Part shown: piece after piece, positions 1 through 5,655 of the stretch | Layout: the number at the start of each line of letters is the position of its first letter | Position numbering within the stretch: position 1 is the stretch's first letter | NCBI GenBank assembly: GCA_004211235.1 | Contig: SEEY01000062.1 | Location: forward strand, 1-11,507 | DNA: 11,507 nucleotides | Direction: 5' to 3' | Origin: Rubrivivax sp. | Lineage (GTDB): Bacteria > Pseudomonadota > Gammaproteobacteria > Burkholderiales > Burkholderiaceae | Program-made: the position numbers and the translations under genes | The notes under the pieces: generated by a model | Told to the model about the DNA's origin: nothing | Database searches by the model: none | Seen by the model: only the letters and a program-made list of their open reading frames with translations

Positions 1-288
1 CGCGAGAACCTGCTGCTGGTGGCGAGCCAACGGCTGCGCAACCGCGTGCGCGGCACCGACGAGGTGGTGCGGGTCGGCGACGGCAATTTCGCCGTGCTGC
101 TGCTGGCCGCCGGCGCGCAGGAGGCAGAGCTCGTGGAACGGCGCCTGCGTCAGGCCCTCAGAGGCGCCTATGGCGTGGACGGCCGGTCGATGCATCTGCA
201 CGTGCGCCTGGGCACGGCCGTGTTCCCGGAAGACGGCCGCCAGGGCGCGGAACTGGCGGAAGCGGCGCAGCGGAAGTTGCTCAGCTAG
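1..288 (+). CDS. GGDEF-domain protein, C-terminal fragment (5'-partial), degenerate active site
   Basis: This is the last 95 codons of a gene that begins before the window; the open frame runs from base 1 to a TAG at 286-288. The layout matches the C-terminal half of a GGDEF (diguanylate cyclase) domain: a helix VASQRLRNRVRGTDEVVR, a strand-turn-strand with FAVLLLA, a helix ELVERRLRQAL, then LHVRLGTAVFPEDG, the usual 'S.Gia.fP.dg' strand. The turn that should read GGDEF reads GDGNF (76-90), so the metal- and substrate-binding acidic residues are missing. The inhibitory-site motif RxxD (RGTD, 49-60) is present at the normal distance. The final helix is cut short (AEAAQRKLLS) compared with the usual AD.ALY.AK. 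Cyclase activity is therefore unlikely. The upstream domains that would tell its role are outside the window. It converges on livF with a 31-bp gap. Confidence 0.85.
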   Translation, partial: RENLLLVASQRLRNRVRGTDEVVRVGDGNFAVLLLAAGAQEAELVERRLRQALRGAYGVDGRSMHLHVRLGTAVFPEDGRQGAELAEAAQRKLLS

Positions 289-293
289 CGCCC

Positions 294-329
294 CGCTGAA
301 CCGCCCGCTGAACCGCCTGCTAAACCTCC
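294..329. repeat. 12-bp tandem repeat, three copies, across the GGDEF/livF convergent junction
   Basis: The unit CGCTGAACCGCC occurs at 294-305 and 306-317 exactly. A third copy at 318-329 (TGCTAAACCTCC) differs at three positions and contains the livF stop codon (TAG on the minus strand, 320-322). It fills the short gap between the two convergent genes. No terminator-like hairpin is visible here. Confidence 0.7.
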
Positions 330-1030
330 AGCCACTCCTTGCGGATGTAGGCATTGCCGCGCAACTCGGCCGGCGTGCCCTCGAAGACGATGCGGCCATG
401 GCCCATCACGTAGCAGCGCTCGGAGATCTCCAGCGCGATGGCCAGCTTCTGCTCGACCAGCAGCACGGCGATGCCCCGCTCCTTGAGCGTCTTCAGGTAC
501 TCCGCCACCAGCTCGACGATCTTGGGCGCCAGGCCCTCGGTGGGCTCGTCGATCATGATGAGATCCGGGTCGCCCATCAGCGTTCGGCACAGCGTGAGCA
601 TCTGCTGCTCGCCGCCGGACAGCACGCCGGCCTCGGTGTGCTGGCGCTCCTTGAGCCGCGGGAACATGCGGTACATGTCGTCGAAGCTCCAGCGCGCGTT
701 CTTCGCACCCGTCTTCTTCTCGCCCAGCATCAGGTTCTGGTGCACCGTCAGCTTGGGGAAGATGTCGCGGTTCTCGGGCACGTAGCCGATGCCCAGATGG
801 GCGATCTCATAGGCCTTGCGCCCGACCAGCTGCTGGTCGCCGAACTTCACGGAGCCCTTGGCATCGACCTGGCCCATGATGGTCTTGACCATGGTCGAGC
901 GGCCGGCGCCGTTGCGGCCCAGCAGGCTGACGATCTCGCCCGGGTTCACCTGCAGGCTCACGCCATGCAGCACATGGCTCTTGCCGTAGAAGGCGTGGAC
1001 GTTGTCCAGGGTCAATGTCCTGCCGGTCAT
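320..1030 (-). CDS. livF: LivF-type ABC transporter ATP-binding protein
   Basis: This is one of the two cytoplasmic ATPases of a branched-chain amino acid-type (HAAT family) importer, 236 residues, the normal LivF length. The start at 1030 (MTGRTLTL) is fixed by GGAGG seven bases upstream; the longer open frame lacks family similarity. Visible motifs are Walker A GRNGAGRST (38-46), signature LSGGEQQ (137-143), Walker B LIMIDEPTEG (157-166) with the catalytic Glu, and VEQ at the H-loop, where LivF proteins normally carry Gln. The C-terminus RKEWLEV is familiar for the family. The oddity is Arg44 in place of the Walker A lysine (codon 899-901). It is the last gene of the unit, 79 bp downstream of livG, with a hairpin-forming repeat in the gap. 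The family is certain; the substrate is not shown by this gene. Confidence 0.95.
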   Translation of the reverse strand: MTGRTLTLDNVHAFYGKSHVLHGVSLQVNPGEIVSLLGRNGAGRSTMVKTIMGQVDAKGSVKFGDQQLVGRKAYEIAHLGIGYVPENRDIFPKLTVHQNLMLGEKKTGAKNARWSFDDMYRMFPRLKERQHTEAGVLSGGEQQMLTLCRTLMGDPDLIMIDEPTEGLAPKIVELVAEYLKTLKERGIAVLLVEQKLAIALEISERCYVMGHGRIVFEGTPAELRGNAYIRKEWLEV

Positions 1031-1037
1031 GCATGCG

Positions 1038-1042
1038 CCTCC
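1038..1042 (-). promoter_or_regulatory. Shine-Dalgarno of livF
   Basis: GGAGG on the minus strand, seven bases before the ATG at 1030. It decides the livF start, because the open frame extends about 70 codons further upstream without Liv similarity. Confidence 0.75.
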
Positions 1043-1049
1043 TGCCGGG

Positions 1050-1108
1050 CCGCCCCAAAGGCGGCGCGCGCCCCCTTGGGGGGCAGTGAACGAAGTGAAC
1101 GTGGGGGC
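1050..1108. repeat. Palindromic intergenic repeat between livG and livF (Burkholderiales-type)
   Basis: The 79-bp gap between livG and livF holds a perfect 6-bp stem GCCCCC-TTG-GGGGGC (1070-1084). Next to it is GTGAACGAAGTGAAC, with GTGAAC twice, then GTGGGGGC. An outer GCCCC (1052-1056) can pair with GGGGC (1104-1108). I recognise this CCCCCTTGGGGGGCAGTGA type of sequence as a very common intergenic element in Comamonadaceae-like genomes; that is from memory. It may act as an RNA processing, stability or attenuation element that sets livF expression relative to livG. There is no U-tract on the minus-strand side, so a simple terminator is less likely. Confidence 0.6.
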
Positions 1109-1109
1109 A

Positions 1110-1877
1110 TCAATGAACCTCGGCGAGAACCGAGCCCAGGTAGGCCTCTTGCACCCTTGCATTGGCGCGCACCGCGTCGGGCGTGTCGAAGGCGATGACC
1201 TCGCCGTAGACGAGCACGGCGATCTTGTCGGCCAGGCCAAAGACGACGCCCATGTCGTGCTCGACGGTCAGCAGCGTCTTGCCGACCGTCACGTCGCGGA
1301 TCAACTGGATGAAGCGCTTCGTCTCGCTCTTGCTCATGCCGGCCGTGGGCTCGTCCAGCAGGATCACGCTGGAGCCGCCGGCGATGGTGATGCCGATCTC
1401 CAGCGCGCGGGCTTCAGCGTAGGTCAGGTTCATCGCCAGCACGTCGCGCTTCCTGTCGAGCTTGATCATTTCCAGGATCTGCTCGGCCCGGTCGTTGGCG
1501 TCGTCCAGGTCGGCCAGGAACTTCCAGAAGGCGTAGCGGTGGCCCAGGCTCCACAGCACGGCGCAGCGGATGTTTTCGAACACCGAGAGGCGCGTGAACA
1601 GGTTGGAGACCTGGAAGCTGCGCGACAGGCCCTGGCGGTTGATCTCGTAGGGCTTCCTGCCGTCGATGCGCTGGCCGTGCAGGTGGATCTCGCCCGAGGT
1701 CGGCGCGAAACGACCGCTGATGAGGTTGAACAGCGTGCTCTTGCCCGCGCCGTTGGGGCCAATGATGGCCACGCGCTCGCCGGCCTGCACTGCCAGGCTG
1801 GCGCCGCGGATGATTTCGCTCTTGCCGAAGCTCTTGCGCAGGTCGCGCAGCTCAAGCGCAGGCGTCGTTGCCGTCAT
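1110..1877 (-). CDS. livG: LivG-type ABC transporter ATP-binding protein
   Basis: This is the second ATPase of the importer, 255 residues, the typical LivG length. The start at 1877 (MTATTPALEL) overlaps the livM stop as ATGA and is preceded by GGAGGGAGG on the minus strand, which indicates translational coupling. Motifs are Walker A GPNGAGKST (40-48), Walker B VILLDEP (171-177), H-loop His207 in TVEHDM, and the typical LivG C-terminal segment VRANARVQEAYLGS. The signature region reads LTYAEARALEI (151-161) where LivG normally has LSYGEQRxLEI, so the conserved glycine is Ala154 and the following Gln is Ala. It should pair with LivF as a heterodimer on the LivH/LivM permease. Membership of the family is certain; the changed signature is unusual and may affect one ATP site. 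Confidence 0.95.
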   Translation of the reverse strand: MTATTPALELRDLRKSFGKSEIIRGASLAVQAGERVAIIGPNGAGKSTLFNLISGRFAPTSGEIHLHGQRIDGRKPYEINRQGLSRSFQVSNLFTRLSVFENIRCAVLWSLGHRYAFWKFLADLDDANDRAEQILEMIKLDRKRDVLAMNLTYAEARALEIGITIAGGSSVILLDEPTAGMSKSETKRFIQLIRDVTVGKTLLTVEHDMGVVFGLADKIAVLVYGEVIAFDTPDAVRANARVQEAYLGSVLAEVH

Positions 1878-3169
1878 AGCGCCTCCCTCCGCTTGATTTC
1901 CTTTTCGATGTCTTCCTGGATCTCGCCCCACTGCCAGGCGTAATGCCGCCGCGCCACCTCGAACAGGCCGATGCCGACGATCATCAGCCAGGCGGCGCCG
2001 AACCAGGCGTCCACGCCCGAGCTGTTCAGCGTCGCGCCCATGAAGCGGAGCTCGGGGCCGAGCGCCTCGTTGAGCTGTCGGTGGTAGATCATCTCGATCA
2101 TGGCGGCGGCGCCCACCAGCGCCGCGAGCGCCGAGCCGGCCAGCGCCAGATAGGACGTCCAGATCCTGCCCAGCTTTCCGAAGGCCGCCACGCGCAGGTT
2201 CATCAGGATCAGGCTGGCCACGCCGCCCGGCGCGTACATGACCATGAAGAGAAAGATCAGCCCGAGGTAGAGCAGCCAGGCCTTGGTCAGCTCCGACAGC
2301 AGCACGCCGCACAGCACCATCAGCACCGCGCCGATGACCGGGCCGAAGAAGAAGGTCGCGCCGCCGAGGAAGGTGAACAGCAGGTAGGCGCCGGAGCGCG
2401 AGGCATGCAGCACTTCGCCGTTGACGATCTCGGTGTTGATGGCGCCCAGGCCGCCCGCCACGCCGGCGAAGAAGCCGGAGATGCCGAAGGCGAGGAAGCG
2501 CACCCAGTGCGTGTCGTAGCCGATGAACTCGACGCGCTCCGGGTTGTCTCGCACGGCGTTCAGCATGCGGCCCAGCGGCGTGCGCGTGAGCGCGAACATG
2601 GCCGCGGTGCAGACGAAGCAGTAGGCGGCGACGAGGTAGTAGACCTCGATCTGCGGGCCATAGCTGATGCCGAGCACCGGCTGGCCGATGACGCGGTTGC
2701 TGGACACGCCGCCCTCGCCGCCCGAGAACTCGGGCAGCATCAGCGCCAGCGCGAACACCAGCTCGCCGATGCCCAGCGTGATCATCGCGAACGGCGTGCC
2801 GGCCTTCTTGGTCGACACATAACCGAGCAATGCCGCGCACACCAGCCCCGCCAGCCCGCCGACGAGTGGCACCAGGCTGACCGGCAGGCCGAGCGTGCCG
2901 GCGCCCACCTTGTTCAGCGCATGGATGGCCAGGAAGGCGCCCATGCCGCTGTAGACGGCGTGACCGAAGCTGAGCATGCCGCCCTGGCCGAGCAGGATGT
3001 TGTAGGCCAGGCAGGCAATGATGCCGATGCCCATCTGCGTGAGCATGGTCTGCGCCAGGCCCGAGGTCCAGATGCGCGGCGCCACGAGCAGGATCAGGGC
3101 GAAGAAACCCCAGACGATCCAGCGGCCGACGTTGAGCGGCTTGAAGTGGAAATCTCTCGGCGTCGCCAT
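1874..3169 (-). CDS. livM: LivM-type branched-chain amino acid ABC transporter permease, with C-terminal extension
   Basis: Inner-membrane permease subunit of 431 residues. The hydrophobic segments, the motif GQGGMLSFGHAVYSGMGA (61-78), the ITLGIGELVFALAL...GGEGG stretch (130-154) and the cytoplasmic coupling loop GRMLNAVRDNPERVEFIGYD (200-219) are standard LivM features. The core ends near MYAPGG (311-316), where many LivM proteins stop. Here about 115 more residues follow, with two further hydrophobic segments (about 339-360 and 388-405) and a charged tail EIQEDIEKEIKRREAL. The ATG at 3169 overlaps the livH stop by one base (TGATG) and the stop overlaps livG by four, so the three genes are tightly coupled. 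The start is supported by this coupling; the Shine-Dalgarno (GAGAAGA) is weak. Confidence 0.95.
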   Translation of the reverse strand: MATPRDFHFKPLNVGRWIVWGFFALILLVAPRIWTSGLAQTMLTQMGIGIIACLAYNILLGQGGMLSFGHAVYSGMGAFLAIHALNKVGAGTLGLPVSLVPLVGGLAGLVCAALLGYVSTKKAGTPFAMITLGIGELVFALALMLPEFSGGEGGVSSNRVIGQPVLGISYGPQIEVYYLVAAYCFVCTAAMFALTRTPLGRMLNAVRDNPERVEFIGYDTHWVRFLAFGISGFFAGVAGGLGAINTEIVNGEVLHASRSGAYLLFTFLGGATFFFGPVIGAVLMVLCGVLLSELTKAWLLYLGLIFLFMVMYAPGGVASLILMNLRVAAFGKLGRIWTSYLALAGSALAALVGAAAMIEMIYHRQLNEALGPELRFMGATLNSSGVDAWFGAAWLMIVGIGLFEVARRHYAWQWGEIQEDIEKEIKRREAL

Positions 3170-4185
3170 CAGTCTTCTCGCGTACCGAGGAGGCCCTTGG
3201 GCCGGAAGATCAGGATCAGCACCATCAGCAGGTAGGGCAGGATCTGGGCGACGTCCTTCAACGCCAGACGCAGCACCGGGTAGCCGGGCGTGTCGGGCGT
3301 GACGGTGAAGCCGACGGACGTGAGCGCCGAGGCCAGCGAGGCGTCGACCGTCAGCGGCAGCGTCTGCAGCAGGCCGATGACGATGGAGCCGACGAAGGCG
3401 CCAGCCAGCGAGCCGATGCCGCCGACCACCACGACGACAAAGATGATCGAGCCGACGATGATGGCCATGTTGGGCTCGGTCACGAAGGTGATGCCGCCGA
3501 TGACACCGGCCAGCGCGGCCAGCGCGCAGCCGCTGCCGAAAACCAGCATCAGCACGCGCGGCACGTTATGCCCCAGCGCCTCGACCATCTCCGGATGCGA
3601 CAGCGACGCCTGGATGACGAGGCCGACGCGGGTGCGCGTCAGCAGCAGCCACAGCGCCATCAGCATCAACAGAGCGACGAACATCATGAAGGCGCGCGTG
3701 ATCGGGAAGGTCGAGCACATCGCCGCCGCGCACAGCTCGGGCGCGGCCTTGCCGAGCGCGAAGGACGTGCCCTGCCCTGGCGCCGAGATGATGGTGAAGG
3801 CCGAGCCCTGCAGCTCCGGCGGCGGCGGGAAGGGCACCGCCGTGCGGCCCCAGATCAGCTGCACGAGTTCCAGGATCACGTAGCTCAGGCCGAAGGTGAT
3901 CAGCAGCTCCGGCACATGGCCGAACTTGTGCACGCGCCGCAGCGCGAAGCGCTCGAAGCCCGCGCCCATCAGCCCGACGGCGAGCGGCGCCAGCAGCAGC
4001 GCCGGCCAGAAGCCGACGACGCCCACCAGCGAGTAGGCCACGTAGGCACCCATCATGTAGAAGCTGGCGTGCGCAAAGTTCAGCACGCCCATCATGCTGA
4101 AGATCAGCGTCAGGCCCGAGCTGAGCATGAACAGCAGCAGGCCGGACGACAGGCCGTTCAGCAGGTTGATGAAGACTTGATCCAA
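3169..4185 (-). CDS. livH: LivH-type branched-chain amino acid ABC transporter permease (probable TTG start)
   Basis: Inner-membrane permease subunit, 338 residues from the proposed TTG at 4185. The N-terminus INLLNGLSSGLLLFMLSSGL, the motif IFSMMGVLNFAHASFYMMGAY (28-48), the coupling loop TRVGLVIQASLSHPEMVEALG (185-205), GGIGSLAGAFVG (255-266) and the end IFRPKGLLGTRED are typical of LivH. The open frame continues to 4305, but that part would run through the palindrome at 4250-4324 and has no membrane-protein character. No in-frame ATG lies near the family N-terminus. TTG with AGGA eight bases upstream is the best start; an ATC three codons earlier (ISFLDQ) also lines up with the family. It is longer than a usual LivH (about 290-310), because of loops around residues 135-165 and 280-310. 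The stop overlaps livM by one base. Confidence 0.9.
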   Translation of the reverse strand: MDQVFINLLNGLSSGLLLFMLSSGLTLIFSMMGVLNFAHASFYMMGAYVAYSLVGVVGFWPALLLAPLAVGLMGAGFERFALRRVHKFGHVPELLITFGLSYVILELVQLIWGRTAVPFPPPPELQGSAFTIISAPGQGTSFALGKAAPELCAAAMCSTFPITRAFMMFVALLMLMALWLLLTRTRVGLVIQASLSHPEMVEALGHNVPRVLMLVFGSGCALAALAGVIGGITFVTEPNMAIIVGSIIFVVVVVGGIGSLAGAFVGSIVIGLLQTLPLTVDASLASALTSVGFTVTPDTPGYPVLRLALKDVAQILPYLLMVLILIFRPKGLLGTRED

Positions 4186-4249
4186 GAAGCTGATCCTGAG
4201 GGCGAACGTTGGAGAACATGCGCAGCGGTTGGCCCAGATTGCGTAGCGA

Positions 4250-4324
4250 GCGGGTCGAGGTCGGGTTCGAGGCGCGCAGCCGTACTCCCGTACGGCGAGC
4301 ACCACGAGCCCGAGATCGGCCCGC
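4250..4324. repeat. 75-nt imperfect palindrome between the binding-protein gene and livH
   Basis: Three nested stems are visible: GCGGGTCGA (4250-4258) with TCGGCCCGC (4316-4324), one G-T; CGGGTTCG (4262-4269) with CGAGCCCG (4305-4312), one G-T; and GCCGTAC (4279-4285) with GTACGGC (4290-4296), perfect, around a TCCC loop. Unpaired stretches of 3 and about 8-9 bases separate them. On the transcribed minus strand no T-run follows, so it is not a standard intrinsic terminator. Its place after the binding-protein gene and before the permeases resembles REP/hairpin elements that protect upstream mRNA, as known between malE and malF. It could also be a dispersed genomic repeat. Confidence 0.7.
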
Positions 4325-4348
4325 GCAGTAGCAAGATGGGCCGACCGC

Positions 4349-5602
4349 TTAGCCGGGCCGCTTCATCTGGCAGGAAGTCGGGGTCGACGACACGTACGAG
4401 TCGTACTGCGTCACCGGCACCAGCGTCATGCCCGTCTTCTCGGGGCTGTAGGGGTACTTGGCGTCCGCCTTCTGCCAGACCGAGATGAACAGCGGCTGCT
4501 GGAGCTGGTGGTCGCTCTTGCGCATCGTCACGTCGCCGTTGAAGCTCTTGACCGTCAGGCCCTCCATCGCCGCAGCCACCTTGACGGGGTCGGTCGACTT
4601 GGCCTTGGCCATGGCCGTGCTCAGCATCGTGTAGATGTGCTGGATGCTCAGCGTGTACATGTCGTCGCTGAACTTCTTGTTGTATTCCTCGGCGTTCTTC
4701 TGCGCCTCGCCGCCCATGTTGTAGTGGCTGTAGGCCACCTGGTAGACGCGCCCGGCACCGTTCTGGCCGAGGGCCGTCGGCGTGCCGGTCACGCCGGTGT
4801 AGTAGGTGAAGAACTTGCCGTTGTAGCCCGCCTCGTTCGCGGCCTTGATGAGCAGGGACAGATCCGACCCCCAGTTGCCGGTGATGACGGTGTCCGCACC
4901 GCTGGCCTTGATCTTGGCGACGTAGGGCGCGAAGTCACGCACCTGGGCGAGCGGGTGCAGGTCTTCGCCGACGATCTGGATGTCAGGGCGCTTGCGGGCC
5001 AGGTTCTCCTTGGCGTACTTGGCAACCTGGTGGCCGTGGGCGTAGTTCTGGTTCAGCAGAAAGACCTTCTTCACGTCCGGCTGGTCCTTCATGAAGGTCG
5101 TCATCGCCTCCATCTTCATGGAGGTGTCGGCGTCGAAGCGGAAGTGCCAGTAGCTGCACTTGCTGTTGGTCAGGTCCGGGTCCACCGCCGAGTAGTTCAG
5201 GTAGACGACTTCCTTGCCGGGGTTGCGCTCGTTGTACTTCTGGATCGCGTCCGTCAGCGCCAGCGCGACGCTAGAGCCGTTGCCCTGCATGATGTAGCGG
5301 ATGCCCTGGTCGGTGGCGGCCTTCAGCAGGTTCAGCGACTCGGCGGGGCTCAGCTTGTTGTCGAAGGGCACGACCTCGAACTTCACGCCGGCCGGGTTGC
5401 TCTTGTTGAACTTCTCGCCGAGGAACTGGAAGGTCTTGACCTGGTTCTGGCTGACCGGACCCATGAGGCCCGACAGCGCATCGATGTAGGCGAGCTTGAC
5501 CGTCTCGCCCTTCTGGGCCTGGGCCGCGCCGGTGGCCAGCACAAGGGCCGCCGCGGCGGCCAGCGTACGCAAGGTGAAACGGGCGGTGGTGTTGTCGTTC
5601 AT
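4349..5602 (-). CDS. Periplasmic substrate-binding protein of a liv-type ABC importer
   Basis: Secreted ligand-binding subunit, 417 residues, type I periplasmic-binding fold (Peripla_BP_6/LivK-like). A signal peptide spans about 1-29 ([22 protein letters not shown], cut before QKGE). The mature start [20 protein letters not shown] is the usual first strand and ligand loop, followed by the [21 protein letters not shown] region. Two cysteines only, C149 ([12 protein letters not shown]) and C411 ([10 protein letters not shown]), suggest a disulfide tying the C-terminus to the core. The ATG at 5602 has AGGAGA six bases upstream. It lies 53 bp after the ligase gene on the same strand and 163 bp before livH. 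True LivK binds Leu/Ile/Val; this subfamily is more diverse. Because an acyl-CoA ligase precedes it, a carboxylic acid ligand is at least as likely as an amino acid. Confidence 0.93.
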   Translation of the reverse strand: MNDNTTARFTLRTLAAAAALVLATGAAQAQKGETVKLAYIDALSGLMGPVSQNQVKTFQFLGEKFNKSNPAGVKFEVVPFDNKLSPAESLNLLKAATDQGIRYIMQGNGSSVALALTDAIQKYNERNPGKEVVYLNYSAVDPDLTNSKCSYWHFRFDADTSMKMEAMTTFMKDQPDVKKVFLLNQNYAHGHQVAKYAKENLARKRPDIQIVGEDLHPLAQVRDFAPYVAKIKASGADTVITGNWGSDLSLLIKAANEAGYNGKFFTYYTGVTGTPTALGQNGAGRVYQVAYSHYNMGGEAQKNAEEYNKKFSDDMYTLSIQHIYTMLSTAMAKAKSTDPVKVAAAMEGLTVKSFNGDVTMRKSDHQLQQPLFISVWQKADAKYPYSPEKTGMTLVPVTQYDSYVSSTPTSCQMKRPG

Positions 5603-5607
5603 GCTTG

Positions 5608-5613
5608 TCTCCT
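5608..5613 (-). promoter_or_regulatory. Strong Shine-Dalgarno of the binding-protein gene
   Basis: AGGAGA on the minus strand, in the context CAGGAGACAAGC before the ATG. Nearly the same string (CAGGAGACAACC) precedes the acyl-CoA ligase, so these two genes carry the best ribosome binding sites of the unit. Confidence 0.75.
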
Positions 5614-5655
5614 GTTGAGGTTCTTGCTCTGCGCTCTAACTGACGGACTGAAGGC

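Noticed and set aside
170..1198. 342-codon plus-strand frame opposite livF
   Set aside because: It overlaps the real GGDEF frame and is antisense to all of livF; composition is that of a shadow frame.
1878..2840. LivG fused to a long N-terminal extension in the same minus-strand frame
   Set aside because: The extension is the out-of-frame reading of livM. The family start, GGAGGGAGG and the ATGA overlap place the true start at 1877.
1943..3235. 430-codon open frame on the plus strand opposite livM
   Set aside because: It is antisense to a clear permease, composed of His/Ala/Arg/Glu-rich sequence typical of GC-rich shadows, and resembles no family.
4186..4305. LivH with 40 additional N-terminal residues from an upstream start
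   Set aside because: The added part runs through the palindrome, is Arg/Pro/Cys-rich and unlike any permease N-terminus.
4250..4324. Intrinsic terminator of the binding-protein gene
   Set aside because: The palindrome has no T-run on the minus-strand exit side, and co-oriented permease genes of the same transporter follow.
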